A stretch of DNA of 64,000 nt from Brachionus rotundiformis (taxonomy: Eukaryota; Rotifera; Eurotatoria; Ploima; Brachionidae), in the NCBI GenBank assembly GCA_016802295.1, contig JAESIW010000138.1, forward strand, positions 9,904 to 73,903. The letters are read 5' to 3'. A program made the position numbers and the translations under genes. Shown piece by piece: positions 33,487-43,636 of the stretch. Under the pieces are notes generated by a model, which saw nothing but the letters and a program-made list of their open reading frames with translations, was not told the DNA's origin and ran no database searches. Numbering within the stretch: position 1 is the first letter of the stretch; each line of letters starts with the position of its first letter.

Positions 33487-35235
33487 ATGTCCTCAACTCA
33501 ATCATCTTCGTCAGAACCAAAATTTAATTATTCATATAGTCCAACGAATGATCAATATCAAATAAACAATGTCCATTTTCCTTCTCATACTGGTCACAAT
33601 TTTCAATTGAATCTTAATTCATTTAACCATCATAATCTGCAAAATTACTCTCTGGCGCAAATGCATCAACACCACCAATATATGAACAATTTTAGAAATC
33701 AATTTTATTCGAAACAACATTTAGATTTCGAGAATACCTGTGAGGACTATGATGATGAGCAAAACCAACTTGAAGAAACCAATAACGATGATAATGATTT
33801 TCAAAAAAAAATAAACAGTCAGCTTATTATTTCTACTCAAGAATCAAAAGCAACAAATAAAATTCGAAAAAGATCAGCTAACCAGGCTTACGAATATTTG
33901 ACCAGTTTAGCTGATTCAAAAACATTCCAAACATGGCTTTCAAATAATGAAACTGATTTCACTTGGGTACATAAACGTAATAGTATGACAAATGCTGGTA
34001 AAAAATATTATTATATTTGTAATTATCGTATAAAAAAAGGATACCATAGGTGTCCTGCTGTTATTTATGCTCTTTTTCCAAACAATAATGATTCGACAGT
34101 CATGGTTTATAGCTGTGGAGAACATGAACACAAACGGATTTCTTTAGGTGATAATTCAAAGCAAGTTGAAACCAAGTCAAATCAAAGAGTTCAAGGAAAC
34201 AAATCTAAAACAGGCCATCAGTATCAATCTTTGAATGGATCGTACTCATCATCTTCCTCATCAACTCCTCCGTCTGTTCAAAATCCTCTTAATAATTCTC
34301 AAATTTTACCTAAGAACTTTACTCAAAAAAACGAACATGATGAAGAAAATACTTCTTTAAATGACATTGATTGTGATGATCATAAAAACTCTAATAGAAT
34401 GAAATTAAATATTGATAATGAGAATTATGATGACATTGATGACAATTTGGATGAAGATGAAAATATGAATCAGGACATGAACAACAATGAGCCATTAACT
34501 AGTCAAAATAAGAATACCGATGAAAGCAATGAAAAACCTGAGCATTCCAAATACTTAAATTGTAAGTCATTATCAATAGCTAATCAACATTATACACCAC
34601 AGCCAAATGTAGCATCTTATTTGAATCCACTTCGTCAATTAAGTTTAAATAAACAATTTCATGAATTTAATTTAATGAACAATTCAAGTAAATCCTTGAT
34701 AAATTCAAATTATTTGCTTGCTAAAGCTCTTACTGCCCAACAACAAAATCAAAATTTAGGAAATTCTATTAATCAATTATCTAACAAACAAAAGAAAAGG
34801 CCATTGTCATCTTTAAATGAGCAAATTGAGTATGATGAAGAATTTTTCAATTCAAATGTACAAAATATACAAAATCATTTTAATTCAAGTTATCATCAAA
34901 TGAATCATCATTTTCAAATGTACCCTCTTCATCAGCATCATCATCGAAATCCACAAAATCACTTGACATCTAATCTAGTTGCACAACAACAAGCTCTTGT
35001 AAATCATTTGACTTCAAATCGTTTAAACTTGAATACTAACTATATTCAAGGAAATAAATCCTTAATTTCAAATCAGATCTCAACAATTATACCAACCCAA
35101 GTCAATACAGCAAATAATCAGCAGAATCAATCATCTATTATAAAAATGAAAAATGCTTCAACAAATTTTAACGATAATTCAGAAAGCAATAGTCCAGAAT
35201 GCTCTCTAAATTTGAATCACTCTTATATACCGTAA
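33487..35235 (+). CDS. FLYWCH/WRKY-GCM1-like zinc-finger protein, Asn/Gln-rich
   Basis: ATG at 33487; 582 residues if read to the stop at 35233-35235. Residues about 135-217 form one compact domain: a Trp (DFTWVHKR), KKYYYICNYR, YHRCPAVIYALF and a closing HEHKR. This spacing of Cys, Cys and His-x-His resembles the WRKY-GCM1 superfamily to which FLYWCH fingers belong, so DNA binding is likely. The rest is Asn/Gln/Ser/His-rich with an acidic run (near 34380-34470) and looks disordered. The last codons read through a good donor (ACC|GTAAGT at 35232), and the phase there matches an acceptor at 35845, opening the KCTD1/15 frame. This may therefore be the first exon of a longer gene. I do not recognise an orthologue. 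Confidence 0.65.
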   Translation: MSSTQSSSSEPKFNYSYSPTNDQYQINNVHFPSHTGHNFQLNLNSFNHHNLQNYSLAQMHQHHQYMNNFRNQFYSKQHLDFENTCEDYDDEQNQLEETNNDDNDFQKKINSQLIISTQESKATNKIRKRSANQAYEYLTSLADSKTFQTWLSNNETDFTWVHKRNSMTNAGKKYYYICNYRIKKGYHRCPAVIYALFPNNNDSTVMVYSCGEHEHKRISLGDNSKQVETKSNQRVQGNKSKTGHQYQSLNGSYSSSSSSTPPSVQNPLNNSQILPKNFTQKNEHDEENTSLNDIDCDDHKNSNRMKLNIDNENYDDIDDNLDEDENMNQDMNNNEPLTSQNKNTDESNEKPEHSKYLNCKSLSIANQHYTPQPNVASYLNPLRQLSLNKQFHEFNLMNNSSKSLINSNYLLAKALTAQQQNQNLGNSINQLSNKQKKRPLSSLNEQIEYDEEFFNSNVQNIQNHFNSSYHQMNHHFQMYPLHQHHHRNPQNHLTSNLVAQQQALVNHLTSNRLNLNTNYIQGNKSLISNQISTIIPTQVNTANNQQNQSSIIKMKNASTNFNDNSESNSPECSLNLNHSYIP

Positions 35236-35845
35236 GTTGAAGTTTAACTTAATCAAATATGAAATAAGTTCTTTTTATATACTGAATTTATTCATTTTAA
35301 ATTATCTGGATATCTTTATGAAAATCGTGTTGATTAAGCTTTTAAGAACCATTTTCTGGAAGTTAACTTCATTAGAATATATCATATATTCAATAAAAAA
35401 TTAACTAATTTTCTTTCTATGCCTTGCTTTTAGCTTTCAGAAGAATTCTTAAATAAAGACTTTCTTTATTTTTAGAATTTTTATAAAATATTCTTAGACG
35501 AGTTGATAAAATTGAAAGACGTCTAGTTGACTAAGAAGAAAATGCTTGCAAAGTGTAAATTCAATGCTTAAGCAATTACACGCCGAATTTTCTTAATGTT
35601 TATATATAAAAAGATTAATAAAAGCTATATTTGTATGAATGCTTTTTTTTTTTATTAAATATTGAATTGGTGATATTCATTCAGTTGGGCTGGCTCATTC
35701 AGTTATTTTTTCCAAACAATAATTGAATTAATTGGCGTTTAACTTTGAGCCAAAATTTTGAATTTAAATTCTAAGTTGTCTAAGATCTAAAATTTTTGAT
35801 TAAGCTTTTCATATTAAGATTAAAAGTTTTTTATATTTTCAAAAG

Positions 35846-37193
35846 GAAAAAACATCAAAAATCGAAGAATTTTAAGAAAGAATTTCTATCCCAATCAATT
35901 AAAGTTGAGACAACTCAAGGAGATTCCTCTAATCAACAACATTTTTTGGATAAGATAGTTCACGAGGAATTTGAGAAAGATCAAACAGAGGAATCAACTG
36001 AATTTCAAAATAATATGTCTATCAACAATAACTCGACTAATAAACAAGTACCAGGGAACATTCAATGTACAGCATCTCCAACTGTTCAAACAGTCATATC
36101 ACCTTCCGATTCTGTATCTTCTCAATCATCATGTAATTCAGTAAATATAGCCAATTCATTGGTTACAACTTTTAACAATCAATCGTTTTCTGCTTCAAAT
36201 AAGTGTGGTATACCTCGAGCTGCATGTCTTTCAATGGATAACGCTCCGGTACATATAGATGTTGGTGGATGTATTTATACATCATCTCTTGAAACCCTTA
36301 CCAAATTTTCTGAATCAAAACTAAGTAAAATGTTTAATGGAACCATTCCGATTGTTCTGGATACACTAAAGCAGCATTATTTTATTGATCGTGATGGTAA
36401 ATCTTTTAGGCATATTTTAAACTATATGAGAACTAATATTTTGACTTTGCCTGATAATTTTGATGATTTTGATACATTATTAAATGAAGCCAAATATTAT
36501 GAATTACATGATATGGTTAAACAATTAGAAGATATAATTGATTCTAAAAAAAGATTAGGTCTATGTAAAGATGCTTTTAGAAAAAGTTCGAACTCTTTAG
36601 ATTGCATAGATCTTAGTCAAATGTCGAAAGCAAAGCAAACGGCGTTAATATTGCGTTCTGCATTTAAAGGTTCTAGATTTAATAATTCTACCGATAAATC
36701 TATTCTAAACGCTTCTGATCCGAATCAAAGCAAAACATCAAATTCAAGTATAGATGAAGATTCAGCTAATAAAATAATTGATGAAGAAATACAACAGCAA
36801 TGTGATGATAACATGGATTTAGAAGTATCTCCTAAAGAAAGAAAAAAATCATATAAGATGATAATAGTAAATAGTGTAGATGAACCAAAAAAATTATTAA
36901 TCAGTGGCCATAGTAAAATTATAAAATATTTGCTCAATGATAAATTAGATAATAAAAATTATGAATCAAGCTTTTTAGGAAATTATTTAGAATCTCAAAA
37001 ATATGTTACAAAGTTATCTTTTCAAGAATTTGAAGTTGATTTGTGTTTGGTCGAATTAATGGAAAGATTGTATGATTTTGGATTTTTTTTAGAAGCATGT
37101 TATGCCTCTAGTACTTTAAATATGCCTTTTAACGATAACCAAAAAAAATCTAACAATAATGAGTATATTTTCATTAAAAATAAACGAAAATAA
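35846..37193 (+). CDS. KCTD15: KCTD1/KCTD15-like BTB (T1) protein
   Basis: The BTB/T1 domain at about 36240-36535 reads APVHIDVGGCIYTSSLETL, FNGTIPIVLDTLKQHYFIDR, FRHILNYMRTN and YYELHDMVKQLE, diagnostic of the KCTD1/15 pair, which represses AP-2-driven transcription. The C-terminal part (LVELMERLYDFGFFLEACY near 37050-37110) corresponds to the conserved second domain of the same family. A Ser/Asn-rich, acidic insert separates them. The first in-frame ATG is 36015, but the frame is open and protein-like back to at least 35846, next to a TTTTCAAAAG acceptor. An upstream exon is therefore expected, possibly the zinc-finger ORF at 33487. From ATG 36015 it would be 392 residues. Confidence 0.85.
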
Positions 37194-38039
37194 AAAAATA
37201 TTAGTACCAATTATAATTTTTGAACCTCAATGTAAATATTTTCAACTAAAATTGATATTTATATTTTATTGTTGTTAAAAAAAAAAGTATGAAGATAATT
37301 TGCTCATAATAGTTCATTTTTAGTAATTGCCAAACTTCATAAGCTCTGATTCACATAAATTTTTAGTATTATTAAAAAAAATATTCAAGTTAGAAGAGCA
37401 GTGAAGAATATATTGTGCAATCAATATTTATGATTTGATTTTTTGGTGAATTAAACCGGATAAAATATTTTTTTTCAATCATTAAAGCCTTTTTTATTCA
37501 AATAAATTATTTTTTTTTAAATTTATGGTAAATAAATCTTAAATATTAAAATCTTCTTATAATGATTAGTTGATATTATTTTTGATTTCTTGTTTATTTA
37601 ATATGAACTAGAAAAATTGATTAAATCAATCTTTATTGTTTTTCTTAATTTTTTTAAATAATAACCTCTAGCAAAAAAAACGTCTTGTCTTAAACTTATC
37701 ACAAACGAAAAAAGGCTTTGTTTTTAAAAAATCTAATCATTGCATTTGTTATAAAAATTAATACTATCAATCAATGCTTCAAATAGAATTGTTAGGTTTA
37801 TAATGAAAAATCTATATTAAATATTAAGAAAAATAATATTATAATAAATTTGAATTTTTTATTATAATTTCTTAAAAACAGCATATAATTAAAAATTCAT
37901 AAAAAAACTAGAAAAATTGCGAATAATATTTATATTTAGAGATAAAAAAATTCGTTTCGATTTAATAAGTGTCGAAACTTTAATCGGAAAGTAAATTAAA
38001 AAAAAGGAAAAAAATCATAAAAGTTTGTTACGATTTAGA
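37194..38039. other. Intergenic between KCTD1/15-like gene and ING3
   Basis: AT-rich. No gene seen. It presumably holds the KCTD 3' UTR and the ING3 promoter. Confidence 0.5.
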
Positions 38040-39824
38040 ATGTTATATATTGAAGATTTTCTAGAGTGTAAGACTTTTTTATTTTATATAAAACCTAATT
38101 ATTTCTATAGTAATTGAACCGTTTCCGCAAGAACTTCGTGAAAAATTGACTGAAATTCGAGAAATAGATCTTAAGATTCAAAGTTTGTTTTTAATTTTTT
38201 AATGTCTGTTCAACATATTAATTAAAATATTTAAAAGATGAAACCGACAAGCTTGAAGAAAAAATTGAATCTTTTTTTCAAAATTGTAAAAAACAGAAAC
38301 ATGAATGGAAGACAGAAAATAGTGCAGAAATTAAAAAAGTAAGTTAAAAAAAGTAGTGCTTAATTCTTGAAAATTTAAATGTTAAATTTTTATTTTTTAA
38401 TTTACTCAATTAATATACAAATTAAAGGAATACATGAGAATTTTGGAAAATGCTGATGACAAGATTCAAATTTCTAATTTACTTTATGAATTGGTGATTT
38501 AAAATTTTTATAAAATGTAACCCTTTTAATTTTTATAATCAAAGATTGAAAAATATTTAAAAAAGCTAGATCAAGAATTACAAAAATTTAAATTAGAACT
38601 TGAAGCAGATCATGCTGGTATTACATCTAGACTAGAACAAGAATTAAGTTCAAAAACAATTAGTGAAAATATCAGTTTAAATAAAATGAATTCATTCTCA
38701 AATCTTAATTTGACATTTAACAATCTAAATAATCAAGCTGTTGATGATTCAGATTTTACTTTATGTCCATCCTCTTCGAACGATTTAATGCAACTAATGC
38801 TAAATAATAAAGCTAATTTTGAAACAAATACTCAAACCAATCATAAGCGTAAACATTCTAACATTAGCGAAAAAAGTTCAACCATTTTAAATCATAATAT
38901 TTTGAGTAGAGATGATGATGATAGTTCTTCTTCTTGGAATTCATCAAGCTTCAATAGTGGTTCATTTAATTTATACCGGAAAAATTCATTAACAGCTTTA
39001 AGCTTAAATAAACGATCAATTTCTTCATCGGTTAAACCAATGTCGAATCCAGAAATAAATTTCGTTAATGATTTAAATTCTTTTAGTTCTAGTGTTAAAA
39101 AAATAAACCAAGTTAGTACAAAATTTAAAAAAGGAAAAAATGAAAAGAATCGTTTTAAAAAAATTAAAAATATTGATTATGATGATGAAAATTTTGATGC
39201 TGAAGATAGCATACAAAATGATGCTTATCAGAGCGATGATGAAACAAATGATGGTACCAATGAGACACAAAGTGAGGTAACAAGCAGTGAAAACGGAGTA
39301 AATACAATTGAATTTGATGATGAGGATAGAATAGCTACTGACGATGAAGATGATGACCATTCTAGTTTTGATTCAGAAAATAAATTCAAGATTCCTCAAA
39401 AAAGTACTCGTGGTCATTTTTCAAATATTGACCGTCCATTAAAAGATGAATGGAATAGCGCTGAAGACTCTAATGAGCGCTATTGTATTTGTAAAGATGT
39501 ATCCTATGGTGATATGATTATGTGTGATAATTCATTGGTATTTACAATTTTCATCTACTTTAAAAATATTTTATTAAGTACATAATTTTTAAGTGTAAAA
39601 CTCAATGGTTTCATTTTAATTGTGTTGGACTCAATTCAGCACCAAAAGGGAAATGGTTCTGTCCGAAATGTTTAACTGAAACAAAAAAAAAAAGAAAGGA
39701 AAAATGCTTTTTTGGTATCAATTTTTCAAATCAAATTATAGATACAAGTAGTCTAAATAATAACAACAATCAGAATTGTTCAGGCCCAACTAATTTTTCA
39801 ACTCAAAATATAGAGAGCACATAA
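38040..39824 (+). CDS. ING3: Inhibitor of growth protein 3
   Basis: Histone-reading subunit of the NuA4/TIP60 acetyltransferase complex in the nucleus. Six exons close in phase: 38040-38067, 38111-38182, 38238-38338, 38428-38493, 38545-39537 and 39594-39824, 496 residues (human 418). The N-terminal ING domain starts MLYIEDFLELIEPFPQEL and continues to LKKLDQELQKFKLELEADHA, both close to ING3 and not to ING1/2/4/5. A long Ser/Asn/Asp-rich linker follows. The C-terminal PHD finger is split over the last intron: RYCICKDVSYGDMIMCDN, then WFHFNCVGLN and KGKWFCPKC (C4HC3). Such fingers bind H3K4me3. Exon 1 is only 28 nt. Confidence 0.93.
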
Positions 39825-40189
39825 AATTCAATAAGCACTAGAAAACTATATAATCATAATTGCTTTCTTGTTATATTTTTTTATGTCAAAAATATTATAT
39901 CTAATTAAAATAATTTTACGATTATTATTGATTAAGTAAATAAAATGTATTTATAATTTTTTAAAGGTTTTTAAATATAAATTTTATTCTGATTTTATGA
40001 GTAATATTAAATAAAGTTTTAGAATATCAGGGATTTATTTTCCTGTAATAACTATCACTGTATATATAAACACTATTTATTTAAAAATATCGAATCAAAC
40101 GAGCTTTTGGTTTTATAAGTTGTAAAGGAAGAAAATTTATTTAACATGATTTAAAAAAGATTTAAGATTAAATATTTTGAATCTGATAA
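39825..40189. other. Short intergenic region between ING3 and TIMMDC1
   Basis: AT-rich, 365 bases, same-strand neighbours. AATAAA-type signals are present (for example TAAATAAAATG near 39935). No other feature. Confidence 0.5.
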
Positions 40190-41095
40190 ATGGAAGATAA
40201 ATTATCAAGTTTTGTTTTTGACAAGATAAAATTTCTCTTCAAATCAAATAAATCAATTGAATCAGGATCTGAAAAACCAATTGAAAAAACTTTAAATGAT
40301 GAGAACGAAAATGGATTTGAGAGGATTAAAGAACTTGTCAAAATCGAGTAAACTCTCATAATTTTATATTTTTCAAAACTTTAAATATTAATTAACCAAA
40401 AAAAATTGATTAGTTTATTATTTACTCAAATTTTATGGTATTAATTTCTTTTTACATTCAAGTGAACAAAATGGACAATGTCATGAATATTTAGATGAAA
40501 ATCTAAAAATTCTAACATCTGTAGCAATTTCAGGATTTATTTTGGGTTCAATTTTGCAAATAAATGAATCTTCTGAGAATTTTAAAAGAAACAATCAGCT
40601 TATTGTTTATACGGACAAAAAAGCTGCAACGGTAACAAATTTTAATTGAATAAACTCTTTAAAAATATATTACAAATTTAGAGAGCTTTCGTAGACTATC
40701 TTTATTTACAGACGATAAAGGGTGGAGCAAAAGTTTCTTTTAAGTTTGCTTCATTTTCCGGCATTATTTTAGGAAGTTCAATGTTAATTCAAGCATATCG
40801 AAATAAAACCACTATTTTTGATTACAGTATTGGTGGTGGTATATAACCGATTTTTTTTAATTTATTAAATTTATTAAATTAAATACTTTTTTAAGTAATA
40901 TCTGGCGGAATTTTTAGATTACATTATGGTTTAGTGAATGCTTTAATAGGATCAGTTGCTGGTGGAGTATTTGGAAGTATTTTCGGTTTAGCAAGGTATT
41001 CTCAAATGAAAATAATGAATATGACATATGAAGAAAGAACATTTCATACAAAAAAAAATTCTTCAATCGATAGAAATTTTGAAAATAAAACTTAA
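40190..41095 (+). CDS. TIMMDC1: TIMMDC1-like complex I assembly factor (Tim17 family)
   Basis: Multi-pass inner-mitochondrial-membrane protein that helps build the membrane arm of respiratory complex I. Four exons join in phase: 40190-40347, 40463-40631, 40682-40838 and 40896-41095, giving 227 residues (human 285). Features: FERIKELVK near the end of exon 1, a glycine-containing membrane segment (ISGFILGSILQ), ATRAFVDYLYLQTIKGGAKVSFKF across the exon 2-3 joint, SGIILGSSMLIQAYRNK, and the Tim17-like glycine pattern GGVISGGIFRLHYGL followed by GSVAGGVFGSIFGLA. The AATRGF-type box and the IFRLN-like box fit TIMMDC1 better than TIM17/22/23. It converges on the AK-NDUFS6 gene, 153 bases away. Confidence 0.8.
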
Positions 41096-41248
41096 AGAAA
41101 GGTTTATAAGTTATTTCAACAAATAAATTTAGTATTTTTTTTCAAAAAAAGTAAATTAAAAAAATTGAATATTCACTTAAAAATGAACTCTCTTTATTGA
41201 TTATTTAATTCTATGTCATAATTCTTGATAAATTTTTGAAAAAAAAAA

Positions 41249-42654
41249 TCATGCAAACGTTTCGAACTCTTTTTTTTTCATTTCTTGTAAATAGCTTTTA
41301 TATTCGATTGATTTTCCATGCTTTGAAGGATCATAGTATTTTTTCATTATAAACTTTCTTCCACTGTATTGACAATCATGAATTTCATCATTAGAAAGAT
41401 TTATAAAAATTTTAGGATGTCCAAGAGGTCCACCACCAGAAGACCAAATTACTCTTTGATCACAAACTACTACTGGATCCTCTTTAATTAAATCAATAGC
41501 AAAGTTTCTATTAACCAGTTTTGGACCTCCTTCAAATCTTATCTTCCTATAATCTTTTAAAGAATATTTTTGGCCAGTATGTGTAACTGGTTCTTTTGAA
41601 GCTAAAATATTTTTCTCCTTTTGAATTTCAATTTCAGAAATTTCTTTACTGTTCTTTAAATCAATTAAATTTTGTCTGATTATTGGCCATAAATAATTTG
41701 ATGTTCTTCCAGTAAATGTTTCAACTAAATCATTTGATCTAAAAAATTAAATTTATAAATTCGATAAAATAAAGCACAAAATATAATATCGTTAAATTTT
41801 AAAAAACTTACTGGTAGAAATCTAAAATAGGCTTGATTTGCTTACTATAGATGTTGAGTCTTTTCTTGACTACATCTTCGTTATCATCAGGTCTTTGTAT
41901 TAGTGGTTCTCCAGTAAGATCATCTTTTCTCTAAAAAATTCATAATATTTTTACTAAGACTTATATTAAATTCTGTTTCTAACATAATTAAAATAAATTT
42001 TTTAATTTATTTAAAATAAATCAGAAAAAAAATTTTCAATAATCCAATCGGCTATACTTAATGAAATATCTATCGAATGAATATAAAATAAGCAAAAATG
42101 CTTGATATTATCATTTCAATAAAAGTTTTCAATAATTAATTAACTTAAAGATTATAGAAAATTAGTGTTTTTCATTAGATTATGTTTATATTTAAATAAA
42201 AAGATATTTGATTATTTACCATAAATTTTGGAGGATTAAATTCTAGATTATAAACACGACCACTTGGTGGATGAACCCATCGGTGTTTTAAACGGTTAAT
42301 AATTTCTTCAAAAGGTACTTGTAAATTTATGATTCGGTCTATAGCAATTTTTTCGTTTTCAAGAGCTTTAACTTGGTTTAAACTTCTTGGAAAGCCATCT
42401 AAAAGCCAGCTACATTTTATCTTCTTTAACTCCTGAATAATTAATTTTGTAATAATATCATCGGGTACTAAATGGCCTTTTGAAACTAAATCTTTTACTT
42501 TGAGACCTAATTCTGTTTTTTTTTCAATATTTGATCTCAATATATCGCCACTAGATAAATGAACCAATTTAAATTCATTAGTAATGCGTGACGAAATTGT
42601 TCCTTTTCCAGAACCTGGAGCTCCTAAAATAATCAATCGAAGCTTTGTTGCCAT
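41249..42654 (-). CDS. AK3-NDUFS6: Adenylate kinase (AK3/AK4 type) fused in frame to NDUFS6
   Basis: Three exons, 42654-42220, 41930-41812 and 41738-41249, give 347 residues. Residues 1-215 are a mitochondrial-type adenylate kinase: P-loop GAPGSGKG, SSGDILR, LLDGFPRS, the zinc-less long LID with HPPSGRVYNLEFNPPK, DDLTGEPLIQR and a C-terminal helix. AK3/4 phosphorylate AMP (AK3 with GTP) in the matrix. Without a break or intron, exon 3 continues through a charged linker (216-233) into NDUFS6, the 13-kDa matrix-arm subunit of complex I: THTGQKYSLKDYRKIRF, NFAIDLIKEDP and GGGPLGHPKIFINL. There is no Met between the halves. In the zinc motif His remains, but the first and last Cys are replaced. 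A 32-residue tail follows. I re-read exon 3 codon by codon and the frame holds. Confidence 0.92.
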
Positions 42655-43186
42655 TTCTTGAGTTAAATTTATTTTAAAGATTTTATTCTAAATGAATTCA
42701 TCAAATAATTTACCATATTACAGGTAAAGCAATTGTAAAAAATTGGAATTATAAATTATTTAACGATATTAAGAAATGACAAAAATTAAGCTGATTTAAA
42801 ATCTGATTATTTAAGTAAATATTTAAAAGTATGATTTTTTGATTCTGGCTATTCATTTGGTAAATGAATAAATTCTTAGATTCAAAAAAATATCTTTAAT
42901 TTTAGAACAGATTAATAATGCGAAACTATTAAATTTTTAATTTTTTTTTAATTTTTGAATTTTTTATTATTTATCATACTCTGTTTTAAGAAAAAAATCA
43001 ATTCGTATAAATTTTATTGCTTTATATTTTCCAAATAAGTAAGATTTATCACTAAATTTATTTTGTTTGGATCTTTAAATCAGTAAATTTAATTTTAAAT
43101 TATATTAAATTAATTTGATATACTATATGAATTGACCCTTATAATTTGCAAAAATATTGAAAATGTTAATAACTTAAATTTACAAT
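42655..43186. other. Intergenic between the AK-NDUFS6 and ATG12 genes
   Basis: AT-rich, 532 bases, both neighbours on minus. It should contain the AK-NDUFS6 promoter. Nothing else recognised. Confidence 0.5.
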
Positions 43187-43636
43187 TTATCCCCATGCTG
43201 GAGTAATGCAGTAATAAAAGATTACTGAGTTTCCCGTTTTAAAGCAATCATAAATTGTTCCAATATCTGCATCAGGTGATGGAGCAAATTCTTGATTTAC
43301 ATAAAGAAAAATTTGGTCTTTCGGTTCAAGTTTCATATATTTTTTTAGCCATTCGACAATAAATTTTATATTTTTCGATCGTTCTAATAAAAATTTTCTT
43401 CTTTTCAAAATTGGAGCATTGCCAACAGCTTTGAAGTTTATTTCAATTTTTAAAGGATTCGAATTTGTGTGGTTAGAATCAGTTGTCAATGTTTTTTGAT
43501 CCGACTCATTTAAAGACTCTATATGTTTTTTTAAAATATATAATAAAAATAAGAGAACAAATTTACCCTGAAGAAATGTCTTTCCATTAGGATCTTCATC
43601 CTTGTTATGATCCTGATTTTTATTCAAGTCTGACAT
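43187..43636 (-). CDS. ATG12: Ubiquitin-like autophagy protein ATG12
   Basis: Ubiquitin-like modifier that is conjugated to ATG5 through its C-terminal glycine and, with ATG16L, drives lipidation of LC3/ATG8 on growing autophagosomes. Two exons, 43636-43567 and 43518-43187, give 133 residues (human 140). The N-terminus is acidic and disordered; the ubiquitin-like fold spans roughly residues 45-133 with INFKAVGNAPILKRRKF, VNQEFAPSPDADIGTIYDCF and the terminal TPAWG, whose last Gly is the conjugation site. The single intron (43519-43566) is 48 nt and stop-free in frame, so unspliced reading would insert a hydrophobic segment not found in the family. Confidence 0.95.
   Translation of the reverse strand: MSDLNKNQDHNKDEDPNGKTFLQGKFVLLFLLYILKKHIESLNESDQKTLTTDSNHTNSNPLKIEINFKAVGNAPILKRRKFLLERSKNIKFIVEWLKKYMKLEPKDQIFLYVNQEFAPSPDADIGTIYDCFKTGNSVIFYYCITPAWG

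Noticed and set aside
42175..42220. Reading the adenylate kinase as ending at 42175 (159 residues)
   Set aside because: That end is intron read-through; splicing at 42219 continues into the DDLTGEPLIQR segment required by the family.
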